A stretch of 64,000 bases of DNA, from assembly GCA_015067895.1 (NCBI GenBank), contig SVLP01000002.1, forward strand, positions 137,664 to 201,663. The letters are read 5' to 3'. The notes under the pieces were generated by a model. That model saw only the letters and a program-made list of their open reading frames with translations, was not told where the DNA came from and made no database searches. The position numbers were made by a program, and so were the translations under genes. Shown here one piece after another: positions 42,983 through 51,293 of the stretch; positions within the stretch are counted from its first letter, which is position 1, and every line of letters starts with the position of its first letter. Source of the DNA: Oscillospiraceae bacterium (GTDB lineage Bacteria > Bacillota_A > Clostridia > Oscillospirales > Oscillospiraceae).

Positions 42983-43321
42983 ATGTTCGGAATTCGACTT
43001 TGTTTTCTTCGGTGTCATGCAGGTTTAACCCAGAACGAACTAGGTAGGCGTCTGGGGTTATCAGGCAGTGCATTTGGAATGTACGAGCAAGGGCGAAGAA
43101 CTCCTTCTCTAAGCATTATCATTGCTATCTCCGAAGAATTTCAGGTTTCCACGAATTATCTTTTGACGGGACGCACCATGAATGAACATGAAGAATCACT
43201 CGAACAAGCAATCAGGCAATATGCCGCCATCGGCGGAAATATTCCTACAGAGTATAATTACCCAAGCCAACATAATCCACACAACGCAATAATCAGAAGG
43301 TTGATATCCCAGGAATATTAA
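42983..43321 (+). CDS. XRE-family transcriptional regulator (112 aa)
   Basis: I choose ATG 42983 (MFGIRLCFLRCHAGL) because AAGGA lies about 10 nt upstream; a GTG at 42974 would be against it. A helix-turn-helix is visible at LTQNELGRRLGLSGSAFGMYEQGRRTPS (in part), followed by FQVSTNYLLTG. The C-terminal tail of about 50 residues is unfamiliar. AT-rich, unlike the transfer genes. It converges on another XRE gene. It probably regulates cargo expression. Confidence 0.8.
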   Translation: MFGIRLCFLRCHAGLTQNELGRRLGLSGSAFGMYEQGRRTPSLSIIIAISEEFQVSTNYLLTGRTMNEHEESLEQAIRQYAAIGGNIPTEYNYPSQHNPHNAIIRRLISQEY

Positions 43322-43337
43322 TGCCCCAAGCATGAAA

Positions 43338-43366
43338 CCCCCTCATTCTGAGCCTGAATGAGGGGG
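43338..43366. terminator. Bidirectional terminator between convergent XRE genes
   Basis: Perfect stem CCCCCTCATTC / GAATGAGGGGG (43338-43348 with 43356-43366). Plus strand is followed by ATAAACTACTTTATTTT; minus strand by a short TTTCATG stretch. Confidence 0.75.
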
Positions 43367-43376
43367 ATAAACTACT

Positions 43377-43748
43377 TTATTTTACATCTTTTCTCGACGA
43401 AAAGATATGACCGAGTTTCATGATAATGTTCATTTGCTCAGGAGAAAACTCGCCTTTGGCATTGGATGGTGTGGTAAACTCAACCATCAACAGATCCAAT
43501 ACTTCTCTCTGCTCAGGTGTGAGCGATTTGTAGGAGATTCCTTCATCATCTCTGCTGCCTGCGAGATAATCCAATGAAACATTCAAGACAGTGGCTATGT
43601 CTTTTGCAATCTCCAAAGGCGGCAACTGTGCCTCATGCTCATATCCACTGAGAGAAGATACACTTCGTCCAATACGATCAGCAAGTGCTTGTTGGGTCAA
43701 TCCCCGCTTGCTTCTAGCTTGGCTTATTCGCAAACCTACATCTCGCAT
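43377..43748 (-). CDS. XRE-family transcriptional regulator (123 aa), divergent to the agr module
   Basis: MRDVGLRISQARSKRGLTQQALADRIGRSVSSLSGYE (in part) is a canonical XRE helix-turn-helix, with LNVSLDYLAGSRD after it. The C-terminal helix ends FSSRKDVK. GGGAGAA precedes the ATG. It is transcribed away from the quorum-sensing operon, from a shared 137-bp region, and so probably represses or tunes that promoter as well as its own. Confidence 0.85.
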   Translation of the reverse strand: MRDVGLRISQARSKRGLTQQALADRIGRSVSSLSGYEHEAQLPPLEIAKDIATVLNVSLDYLAGSRDDEGISYKSLTPEQREVLDLLMVEFTTPSNAKGEFSPEQMNIIMKLGHIFSSRKDVK

Positions 43749-43775
43749 TGTTCATTCTCCCACAGTTGATTTGGC

Positions 43776-43834
43776 GTAATTATACCACGAACATATTCGA
43801 CGGCATTGAAATCCGGATTAATATATGCTACGAT
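43776..43834. promoter_or_regulatory. Divergent promoter region of XRE regulator and agr-type operon
   Basis: Plus strand: -35 TTGAAA (43806-43811), 17-bp spacer, -10 TACGAT (43829-43834). Minus strand: extended -10 TGGTATAAT (ATTATACCA on plus, about 43779-43787). Between them CGAACATATTCG (43788-43799) is an imperfect palindrome, and CGAATATCG recurs at about 43842, both possible XRE operators. Confidence 0.55.
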
Positions 43835-43885
43835 TATGCCGAATATCGACACGCTGAATTTGAAAACAGAAAGGATTGATGTATT

Positions 43886-44680
43886 ATGAAAGGCAACCAC
43901 GGCAACATACAAGAAATTCTGCCGTGTACTGTAGAAAGAGGTAGTCCAGTGATTCGGGTTATTATTTGTGATGACGATGAGATTTTTCTGGAGAAATTGA
44001 GAAAATCAATTGATTCTGCTCTGCAAGGCATGAATGTAACGGCAAAAATCCATACATACAGCCGCATGGAGGATATCGGTCAGCCAATCCTGGCGAGCTG
44101 CGATATTGCCTTCTTGGATATCGACTTTGCCCTCACCCGCTATAACGGCCTGGACATTGCCCGGAAGCTGCGCTCAGAACGTAAGGATGCCATTATCATC
44201 TTCATCACCAACTTCATTGAATATGCGCCGGAAGGGTATGAGGTGCAGGCTTTTCGCTATGTGCTGAAGCTCGATGTCGAGAGCAAGCTAAAGGATTACC
44301 TTCAGCAAGCCATTACCCAGCTTCAATCCGTTTGTGAAACATTAAAAATCAAGGTGAACGGCGAGATCATCGATATTCCGTTGAAATCAATCCTCTATAT
44401 CGAATCCCAGCTTCGTCAGGTTCTGATCCATGTTCAGCGAGAATCCTCCGGAAGGGCTATCAAAAAATACTCCTGCTATGCCTCCCTTGCCGAGATGGAA
44501 AAGCAGCTCGAACCCCAGGGCTTCCTCCGTATCCAGAAAAGCTATCTCGTCAATATGGCGCATTTGCAGCGTTTCCAGTGCAGAGAGGCTATGCTTGATA
44601 ATGGCACAATTCTTCCTGTGAGTGAAAAGAATTATGCTGATCTAAAACAAAAATACCTGTATTGGAGGGGATTCCGGTAA
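43886..44680 (+). CDS. LytTR-type response regulator of the quorum module (AgrA-like)
   Basis: 264 aa from ATG 43886. The receiver domain proper begins VIRVIICDDDE, so a GTG at 43949 (with AGAAAGAGG upstream) may be the real start, giving 243 aa. Phosphoacceptor Asp is in IAFLDIDF. A LytTR DNA-binding domain forms the C-terminal ~100 residues (VNGEIIDIPLKSILYIES, FLRIQKSYLVNM, LPVSEKNYADLKQKYLYWRG in part). AgrA-like proteins activate peptide-signal operons. The kinase gene begins at the next base after the stop. AT-rich relative to the element backbone. Confidence 0.9.
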   Translation: MKGNHGNIQEILPCTVERGSPVIRVIICDDDEIFLEKLRKSIDSALQGMNVTAKIHTYSRMEDIGQPILASCDIAFLDIDFALTRYNGLDIARKLRSERKDAIIIFITNFIEYAPEGYEVQAFRYVLKLDVESKLKDYLQQAITQLQSVCETLKIKVNGEIIDIPLKSILYIESQLRQVLIHVQRESSGRAIKKYSCYASLAEMEKQLEPQGFLRIQKSYLVNMAHLQRFQCREAMLDNGTILPVSEKNYADLKQKYLYWRGFR

Positions 44681-45970
44681 ATGGAATATATTATTACACC
44701 TATATGGCTGCTCTTGGACTTCCTGACTTTGACCATTTTTTCAAGTTCTTTCTTCTCTGTTCGACACAGTGTGAAAACATCATTATTAATTTTTATTTTG
44801 ATGTGGTGCCTGACAAGTATCTGCGCTTTTTTCTTACCAGATGGTTATGCCTACCAAATCCTATCAATCACCTTGTTCTTCCTGTTGCAGTGCCTGATAT
44901 ATAAAGGAACGATTTTTCGGTACTTACTTTGTGTTACGATTGGGCTAATTTTTATCGGAATAATCGATATTGCATTTACATACGGTGTTTGTGTATTGCT
45001 TGACATCAGCTATGCTAGTTTTGTGTGGAAAAAAATGCTTTATACTTTGACTGTAACCATAGGGAAATTGGTTGCAGCACTATCTTCGCATATCTTTGTA
45101 AAGTATCATCAGCAAAAGAAAATAGGGATTATTCAACATCGTTGGTTAATATTGACCCTTTTGTTCCCTGTCTCAAGTCTGGTAATGATGCTCATCATTT
45201 TCATATCATTCCAAAATGCTCAGGATCTGTCGATAAGTGCCTTTATTTATGGCCTCATCATGGCTATAGCAAACTTCGCCATCCTATACCTAATCAATAT
45301 CATGGAAAAGCGGACAAAGGAGGAGCAGCAATTAACCCTTCTCAACCAGCAAATGGAAATCCAATCCAAGAGCATTGCTGCTTTGAATCAGAGTTATCAA
45401 AATCAACGCCGTGTGACCCATGAGCATCTGCATCAGCTCCAAACAATCGTTGATCTGCTGGATCGAGGCGAGGAACTAGCCATACGCCAATATATCAGCG
45501 AAATCCAGGGAACCCGGAGAACGACGGCCCTGAACATCAATACGCATAATCCCGTTCTGGATGCAATTCTGAACCAAAAGTATCAGTGGGCCAGCGAAAA
45601 TGGGATTAAGGTGCAATTCCAGATCAATGACCTGTCCAAAATCACCATTGGTCTGAACGAGTTGGTTGTACTGTTTGCGAACCTGTTTGACAACGCAATC
45701 GAAGCCTGTCTGAAGCTCCCGGCGGATCGTGCTATATTTTGTCATATTATCTGCGAGGAATCGCTGTACATATCGCTTCGTAATACTTCGCAACCGGTCG
45801 AAATTGTAAACGGCCTGATCGAAACGACGAAAAAACCCAAACACGAGCATGGTTTTGGCCTTCCTAACATTCGGCACATCCTGAACGGTTTGTCCGCTGA
45901 ATTTGCATATCATTTCAAGGATGGCTGGTTCCATTTTGTCGCAGAAATCCCTCTGGAATCAAGTACATAA
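44681..45970 (+). CDS. GHKL-type sensor histidine kinase (AgrC-like)
   Basis: 429 aa. About six N-terminal membrane helices (residues 1-210) form the likely peptide-sensing domain. A coiled linker (EEQQLTLLNQQMEIQSKSI, in part) leads to the phosphoacceptor region RVTHEHLHQLQTI (about residue 246). The GHKL ATPase has N-box ANLFDNAIEACL and G-box HGFGLPNIRHI. The family senses cyclic autoinducer peptides and phosphorylates LytTR regulators. It abuts the regulator gene and precedes the agrB/agrD-like pair. Confidence 0.9.
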   Translation: MEYIITPIWLLLDFLTLTIFSSSFFSVRHSVKTSLLIFILMWCLTSICAFFLPDGYAYQILSITLFFLLQCLIYKGTIFRYLLCVTIGLIFIGIIDIAFTYGVCVLLDISYASFVWKKMLYTLTVTIGKLVAALSSHIFVKYHQQKKIGIIQHRWLILTLLFPVSSLVMMLIIFISFQNAQDLSISAFIYGLIMAIANFAILYLINIMEKRTKEEQQLTLLNQQMEIQSKSIAALNQSYQNQRRVTHEHLHQLQTIVDLLDRGEELAIRQYISEIQGTRRTTALNINTHNPVLDAILNQKYQWASENGIKVQFQINDLSKITIGLNELVVLFANLFDNAIEACLKLPADRAIFCHIICEESLYISLRNTSQPVEIVNGLIETTKKPKHEHGFGLPNIRHILNGLSAEFAYHFKDGWFHFVAEIPLESST

Positions 45971-46113
45971 TGCCGCTGGTATCTGCCCCCGTATTTGCGT
46001 TTGCCAAATGCGGGGCTTTTCCTGTTTCATTACAAAGAAATCCCTTCTCATTACAGTTTTGTGGAAATCCGTTCCAATCAATGCTACTCTTTCAGACTAA
46101 GGAGGCATCGGTT

Positions 46114-46743
46114 ATGAACAGCCTGCTGGATTGGTTTACAAACTACTGCATCAGCAATACGCTTATTTCCAAAGACAACGAAGCGTGGTTCCGATACGGT
46201 CTGGAAAAACGATTATGTACACTCGTCGTTCTGATTCCGTTTGCAGTAATAGCTATATACCTATCGGGATTATGGACAGCGATCTCTTACATCGTCAGCT
46301 TTTTCTATCTCCGTTCTCAAACAAACGGTTATCACGCAAAAACGCATTGGGGATGCTTCGTAGTATCCCTTCTCCTTGAACTGTTCTTTCTGATGGTTAT
46401 CGAACCGATGCTGAATGTAATTTGGGTTCTCGTTCTGGTCGGTCTTGCAGCACTGGTAGTATTCCTGCTCGCTCCATATAATCATCCGATGATGAATCTC
46501 GACGATCAGGAGTATACCGCCTGCATGAAAACCGCCCGCATCCGCTGTATTCTTTTGGTAATTTCCTGTTATACCTGCGTATTCTTTGGTTTGCATGAGA
46601 TCGCAGAAGGAATATCGTTAGGATGTGTAATGACGAGTACCCTGCTTATTCTCGCAAAAATAACGGAAAGGAGGAGTCTCGATGATTCAGTTGAAAACCG
46701 CAGTAAACAACGCACTTCGTTCGTCCTTCAAAAAAATGATTGA
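46114..46743 (+). CDS. agrB: AgrB-like peptide-processing membrane protease
   Basis: 209 aa from ATG 46114, 7 nt after GGAGGCATC. The catalytic pair of AgrB is visible as His74 and Cys81 in NGYHAKTHWGC, the same seven-residue spacing as the H77/C84 pair of staphylococcal AgrB. About five membrane helices are present (TLVVLIPFAVIAIYL, LEFF-like LLLELFFLMVI, VLVGLAALVVFLLA, ILLVISCYTCVFFG). It should cleave the C-terminal tail of the AgrD-like peptide, form the thiolactone and export it. The peptide gene overlaps its 3' end by 62 nt. Confidence 0.9.
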   Translation: MNSLLDWFTNYCISNTLISKDNEAWFRYGLEKRLCTLVVLIPFAVIAIYLSGLWTAISYIVSFFYLRSQTNGYHAKTHWGCFVVSLLLELFFLMVIEPMLNVIWVLVLVGLAALVVFLLAPYNHPMMNLDDQEYTACMKTARIRCILLVISCYTCVFFGLHEIAEGISLGCVMTSTLLILAKITERRSLDDSVENRSKQRTSFVLQKND

Positions 46744-46867
46744 CGGCGAGACCAGAGAATGGCCACCCAAGTGTTTGGCATTCGCCTATCATCCGCAGCG
46801 TCCCAAGAATATCAGCAACCCGGACAAGATTTTCGCTCCCGCAACCCAGAAGCAGAATAAGCGTTGA
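46682..46867 (+). CDS. agrD: AgrD-like cyclic-peptide autoinducer precursor (61 aa)
   Basis: The ATG follows GAAAGGAGGAGTCTCG. An amphipathic N-terminal leader (LKTAVNNALRSSFKKMI) precedes the core EWPPKCLAFAYHPQRPK. Cys31 is the probable thiolactone donor, giving a CLAFA or CLAFAY ring. The Pro-Lys-rich tail after it (HPQRPKNISNP) is what AgrB removes in the family. The ring CLAFA is close to the CLWFT ring known in Clostridium perfringens. A 25-residue C-terminal extension is longer than usual. The exact ring size is inference. Confidence 0.82.
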   Translation: MIQLKTAVNNALRSSFKKMIDGETREWPPKCLAFAYHPQRPKNISNPDKIFAPATQKQNKR

Positions 46868-46898
46868 TCGCAAGCGCCTACCCGCAAACCACATTGTT

Positions 46899-46923
46899 AA
46901 TAAGTAACAGGCCATTACTTATT
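46899..46923. repeat. Perfect 9-bp inverted repeat downstream of agrD
   Basis: AATAAGTAA CAGGCCA TTACTTATT (46899-46907 with 46915-46923). It is AT-rich with no T run, so it is more likely an operator than a terminator. A GGGCTGTATGTTGATTGCAGCCC-like hairpin lies further on (about 46983-47006, stem GGGCTG/CAGCCC). The 180-bp gap has no other feature. Confidence 0.45.
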
Positions 46924-47047
46924 ATAGCAGATGCTCAATGACCGATGTGCGGCCACATATCGATCATTTTCGAGATTCTCGTGGGGCTGTATGTTGATTG
47001 CAGCCCGAGCAAAAAGTAATCAGCACATATCATAGAGGAGTAATACA

Positions 47048-47461
47048 ATGAAGAAAATTCTCTCTCTGGTTCTCGCCGTGGTTATGATCATGGCGATGGC
47101 TATCCCCGCATTTGCGGCCCAGCCCGAAGTCGTAGAACCGCAGGCGTGTAACCATGATAACATGCCTTCCTGGTGGGGACCTGCAACTACATCCACCATT
47201 TGGGAAGTATTCAGCGACTCTAAGTGCAAGAAAACCGTAATTGTCACAAAAGTTTGCACTCGCTGCGGCGAAACCGATAGAGACACTACTGTCACCTATC
47301 CCTATCATGGAACCGCCGTAAACAAAGCTACCTGTGATGGTACTACGCAGACGTTGATCTACACCTGTCCTAAATGTGGTGCTTATCGGTATACCGATTG
47401 GCAGGATTGTCCGGGTGCTGGCAGAAGTCACCAGAACGGTTGCCAGTGGCTGCCTGCCTAA
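47048..47461 (+). CDS. Secreted Cys-rich small protein with two CxxC knuckles (137 aa)
   Basis: Start ATG after AGAGGAGTAATACA. A clear signal peptide (KKILSLVLAVVMIMAMAIPAFA) ends at AAQ. The mature part (about 114 residues) has nine cysteines, including CTRCGE and CPKCGA knuckles as in zinc ribbons, plus Trp/Tyr-rich stretches (MPSWWGPATTSTIWEVF). No family is recognised. It lies between the autoinducer gene and an ABC transporter. It may be an agr-controlled effector, bacteriocin-like protein or extracellular metal-binding protein; this is inferred from position only. Confidence 0.7.
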   Translation: MKKILSLVLAVVMIMAMAIPAFAAQPEVVEPQACNHDNMPSWWGPATTSTIWEVFSDSKCKKTVIVTKVCTRCGETDRDTTVTYPYHGTAVNKATCDGTTQTLIYTCPKCGAYRYTDWQDCPGAGRSHQNGCQWLPA

Positions 47462-47515
47462 GCTCTTTGTTTAACTGGAGTAGCCAAACAAATCCTTAAG
47501 CAGAAAAATAGCCGG

Positions 47516-47548
47516 GGTGGCCGTACCAATTGGGGTGCGGCCACCTTT
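47516..47548 (+). terminator. GC hairpin between the Cys-rich protein and ABC genes
   Basis: Stem GGTGGCCG (47516-47523) with CGGCCACC (47538-47545), then TTTGG. It is a probable weak terminator or attenuator; the ABC operon starts 25 nt later. Confidence 0.5.
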
Positions 47549-47572
47549 GGTAATCCAAAAGGGGGCAGAAAA

Positions 47573-49411
47573 ATGAACATTTTCGTCAAACAAGCAACAA
47601 GAAAACCTGTCTTTACCATACTGATGGTATTGCTACTCAGTCTTGCTATTGCACTATCCTGCATCGGTTACTCTGCTTGGACAAGTGCCAAGATGCAGCA
47701 GGACGAGATCTCTGGTGGATACACTACTATTGCAATTCCGTTGCAACCAGACATGACCAAACTGTCTGCGGATGAAATTACTCTGGCGTTACAGAACCGT
47801 GTATATGCTGACTGGGCTGCACAAGAAGCACCTCAGCTTACTATGATTGATCGCCGGTGTCTCCTCGCTGCTCACATAACGGGCAGCAAATCGCTTTCCT
47901 CCAGCCGAATTGACCCATCTGAATACAATATCGCATTTGACAACGAATGCTATTCTCTTGCGGTTTTTGCACTGCGTTGTGAAAACATTAGAGAGCAGCC
48001 AACAGAGGGGATGCTCCTGTACGATGCAACGTTTAGCGTCGAGGAAACTGTATGCCTGTCGGATGCCTACGCCTGTTTCCCTACACCTGAGACAGTCCAT
48101 ATCTACAGTGATGTCCGTGAAGCAAACGGCGCAACACCATTTGAAAAAGGTAAAACCTATCTTGTGTTCGGTCAATATCAAGATTACCGTGTAGTTCGGG
48201 ACGCCGATGGATACAGTCAAGTAACAACCGAAAACCGTTACATTGTTCCATTCCCCGAAATACACAGCAATTTCTACGGTAAACCCGCCAGCCTCGAAAT
48301 TGGAGATCGAAACGGTCAAAGCTACTACTATCCCGTCGATGGGCAGATGCCCTGGGTCGCTGAGTATAGTGGAACGGTGACTGAGTTTCTGTCCAGCGAA
48401 GCTGCATCCCTTTGGAATGAAGAAATCATTCCACTTTGTCAGCTTAACCATGAGTCTGCTACCGTGATATTGACTGACAGCATTACAAGTATGTATTCCT
48501 TCAATACCGGTGACGCAAGTCTGCTGTCTGGTCGTTTCTTTACAGATGAAGAATACAAAGAAGGTGCCAATGTATGTATTATCAGTGCATCTTACGCTGA
48601 CCTGAACAATCTCCGGCTTGGTGATACACTGCAACTGGACTACTATAATTCGTATTTTGGTGAATACAGCAATGGTGCAACTGCAAATTCCATGTTTGCA
48701 GCTGGAGATCCAGGATCTTATCGCCAGAGATATTATATGACCCCCGATGATGCTATCGGCGTATGTAAAGAATATACGATTATCGGTGTCTATACTGGTG
48801 CTCGATTCGCATTTGGCTCCTATCATTTTAATGCGGACACGATTTTAGTACCCAAAGCATCTGTTCCGAACACAGAAAACTATGAAACTTGGGCAAATTC
48901 GTTGCTTAACACTTTTATTCTGGAAAACGGGTCTACTGAAGAATTTGAAAAGTATATGGAAGAACAGGGGCTTGGCGGACAATTTCTTTATTTCGATCAG
49001 GACTTTTCTTCTATGCAGGAATCGCTTGAAGCTTTGGAAACCAATGCCATGCGCTTAATGTTGCTGGGAATCGTTGTGTTCTTGCTCATTTCTGTACTGT
49101 TCCTGTTCTTAAATTTCCGGAGAATGAAGCCAACTATCAGAGGTGTGCGGCTGATGGGCAAATACGCAAAAAATGTATTTGGAGAAATCTTTTCCATTCT
49201 CCTTATCTTGGAGATCCTGGCAGTTTTGATTGGGACTTCCACCGCTGCTATTCTATATGATACTGTTACAGAAAAAGTTCTTTCAACTACACTTGCGCTT
49301 CATCCGGAAGCAATATTAACTGCCGCTGTCGCTGCATTTGTATTTCATGCGTTTATTAGTATCACCGGTACGGCCTTCTCTGCTAACCGCAAACTGATGA
49401 AAGCGAAATAA
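47573..49411 (+). CDS. FtsX-type ABC transporter permease, large subunit (612 aa)
   Basis: The ATG follows AAAGGGGGCAGAAAA. One N-terminal membrane helix (TILMVLLLSLAIALSCIGYSAW) is followed by an extracytoplasmic domain of about 450 residues. Three C-terminal helices follow (LMLLGIVVFLLISVLFLFL, IFSILLILEILAVLIGTS, ILTAAVAAFVFHAFISI). This topology is that of MacB/FtsX permeases. It pairs with the shorter permease downstream and the ATPase at 50604. AT-rich, like the agr genes. Probably it exports or senses a peptide linked to the agr module, or gives immunity. Confidence 0.8.
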   Translation: MNIFVKQATRKPVFTILMVLLLSLAIALSCIGYSAWTSAKMQQDEISGGYTTIAIPLQPDMTKLSADEITLALQNRVYADWAAQEAPQLTMIDRRCLLAAHITGSKSLSSSRIDPSEYNIAFDNECYSLAVFALRCENIREQPTEGMLLYDATFSVEETVCLSDAYACFPTPETVHIYSDVREANGATPFEKGKTYLVFGQYQDYRVVRDADGYSQVTTENRYIVPFPEIHSNFYGKPASLEIGDRNGQSYYYPVDGQMPWVAEYSGTVTEFLSSEAASLWNEEIIPLCQLNHESATVILTDSITSMYSFNTGDASLLSGRFFTDEEYKEGANVCIISASYADLNNLRLGDTLQLDYYNSYFGEYSNGATANSMFAAGDPGSYRQRYYMTPDDAIGVCKEYTIIGVYTGARFAFGSYHFNADTILVPKASVPNTENYETWANSLLNTFILENGSTEEFEKYMEEQGLGGQFLYFDQDFSSMQESLEALETNAMRLMLLGIVVFLLISVLFLFLNFRRMKPTIRGVRLMGKYAKNVFGEIFSILLILEILAVLIGTSTAAILYDTVTEKVLSTTLALHPEAILTAAVAAFVFHAFISITGTAFSANRKLMKAK

Positions 49412-49434
49412 GGTTCGAGGGGGATGGTTGCACT

Positions 49435-50601
49435 ATGACTCAAAAGAATGGCTGCGCCCTCGTGGGTGTAACACTTATTGCGGTGTTACGCCGTTGGATA
49501 GCAAGTCTGCTGCTTGTTGCGGTTGCAGCTACAGGAGCCTTCTCCACAATGGTCTTGCAAAATCTGACAATACGACAAGAGATCGCTTTAAGCAATACGA
49601 TAGCAAATTCCACTATTTCCTGCACTGTTACTGATGCAAAAGGTACTGATTCAGGCAATCTCCAAATGATTTCTGCATTTGTGGAAATGCTGGAAGGAAA
49701 ACGTCGGTTAAGAGGGTGCTATCTGGACGACTATGTAAAAAATGTGCGAGCAACGGCAGAGATGCCATTGGGGAAACCAGCAGGAACAACTCTCCGTCGT
49801 ATCCTGTCCATTGATTCTGACCCCGCACTTTCGCAAGTGGAAGGAGCATCCGTACTGTTTTTTGATGACTGGACAGAAGAATCTCTCAGGGGATTGGGAC
49901 AAATCTGTTTGGTTCCATCAGATATGGTCACAGAGGACGGATATATTACAATTTCCGCTGAGATGGAAGAACCTGTGCGTTTGAAAATAATAGGTACTGT
50001 CGCAAACGGCCCCAGCAATGTTATATATTGCCCTTACTTCATGCCCTGGGAAGAAGGGATCTCCGTTGCTTTTCTGACTGACAGTTGCTCTTTTGACATC
50101 CGGGATAATCAGAATCTTGAAGAAAGCAAAGAGTACATTTACAAGTGGTTCGTTCAGCCCAATCTTAGTAACCAAATTGATGGAATGACCTTTGGCGTTT
50201 TGGTACACGATGAGACATATCAGAAGAATATAGAAGAGATTCAGGCGAACTTATCCATGCTGCGCTTGTTGCTGCCGATACTGATTGTCATTTGCGGTTG
50301 CATCGGCTTTTTCGCAAGCTTTCTGGCTACCCGTGGCAGAACAAAAGAATTTGCGGTAATGCGTTGTATCGGTATACGGCAAGGTAAGATTTTCGGGCTG
50401 GTTATGGCTGAACTCACCGTTCTCGCTTTCCTAGGTTCATTCCTGGGCATTGCGAGTGGTATTCTTCTGGAAGGTGAAATACAAACAAGTGCATTGTTGA
50501 ACGCTGCGCTGATGACAGGGATTTTCTTACTTGGCTCTGCAATTGCTGCGCTTAGAATCACCAGTGTAAATGTTATGACACTAATGAAGGTGGAGGATTG
50601 A
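49435..50601 (+). CDS. FtsX-type ABC transporter permease, small subunit (388 aa)
   Basis: Begins at ATG 49435 after GGGGGATGG. One N-terminal helix (WIASLLLVAVAATGAFSTMV), an external domain of about 230 residues, then three helices (LRLLLPILIVICGCIGFFASFL, LVMAELTVLAFLGSFLGIA, ALMTGIFLLGSAIAAL). The cytoplasmic KEFAVMRCIGIRQGKIFG is the typical FtsX coupling loop. The stop lies 2 nt before the ATPase start, so the two are coupled. Confidence 0.82.
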   Translation: MTQKNGCALVGVTLIAVLRRWIASLLLVAVAATGAFSTMVLQNLTIRQEIALSNTIANSTISCTVTDAKGTDSGNLQMISAFVEMLEGKRRLRGCYLDDYVKNVRATAEMPLGKPAGTTLRRILSIDSDPALSQVEGASVLFFDDWTEESLRGLGQICLVPSDMVTEDGYITISAEMEEPVRLKIIGTVANGPSNVIYCPYFMPWEEGISVAFLTDSCSFDIRDNQNLEESKEYIYKWFVQPNLSNQIDGMTFGVLVHDETYQKNIEEIQANLSMLRLLLPILIVICGCIGFFASFLATRGRTKEFAVMRCIGIRQGKIFGLVMAELTVLAFLGSFLGIASGILLEGEIQTSALLNAALMTGIFLLGSAIAALRITSVNVMTLMKVED

Positions 50602-50603
50602 AT

Positions 50604-51272
50604 ATGAATAGCTTGGTTGCAAAGCAAGTAACATACGAATATAGAAATGCAGTTCAAACCGTAAAGGCCGTGAATGGTGTGAGTTGCGATTTTCAGCAGG
50701 GCTTGGTTTATGCCCTTGTTGGAGCATCCGGCAGCGGTAAGACCACGTTCCTGTCCCTGCTGGCTGGCTTGGATGTACCGACCTCCGGCACCATTGAGTT
50801 GGACGGAGAATCCACCGCAAACATGAACCGGGATTCCTACCGACTGAACCATGTATCCGTAATCTATCAGAATTTCAACCTGTTCCAGCACTTGACCGTT
50901 CTGGAAAATGCTGCATACCCGCTGTATGTCCGCAAAATGCCCAAGAAGAAAGCGGACGAACTGGCAGCGGAAAAGCTGGTACAGGTCGGTTTGAAAGAGG
51001 ATCAGTTTAAGCGGCTGCCCAATATGCTCTCCGGCGGCGAGCAGCAGCGTGTGGCAATCGCCCGCGCCCTGGCCTCCGGCAGCGAGATCATCCTGGCCGA
51101 CGAGCCCACCGGCAACCTGGACAGCACCAACAGCAGCAATATCGTGGAGATCCTCCACCGGCTTGCCCACGAAAATGACCGCTGCGTCATCATCGTCACC
51201 CACGACCCGGCAGTGTCTGAGGCCGCTGATGTTGTTCTGAAGATGAAGGATGGAAAAATCGTAAATGGGTAA
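50604..51272 (+). CDS. ABC transporter ATP-binding protein (222 aa)
   Basis: I place the start at ATG 50604, 8 nt after GGAGG. Walker A GASGSGKTT, signature LSGGEQQRVAIARAL, Walker B IILADEP, H-loop VTHDPA. It belongs to the MacB/LolD family and energises the two permeases upstream. The second half of this gene is noticeably GC-rich compared with the first, which hints at a recombination boundary or older conserved stretch. Confidence 0.9.
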   Translation: MNSLVAKQVTYEYRNAVQTVKAVNGVSCDFQQGLVYALVGASGSGKTTFLSLLAGLDVPTSGTIELDGESTANMNRDSYRLNHVSVIYQNFNLFQHLTVLENAAYPLYVRKMPKKKADELAAEKLVQVGLKEDQFKRLPNMLSGGEQQRVAIARALASGSEIILADEPTGNLDSTNSSNIVEILHRLAHENDRCVIIVTHDPAVSEAADVVLKMKDGKIVNG

Positions 51273-51293
51273 GGAGTGACTGGCTTAGCCAAC

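Noticed and set aside
47789..48826. 345-aa antisense frame over the FtsX permease
   Set aside because: No domain or ribosome site; the permease frame is clear.
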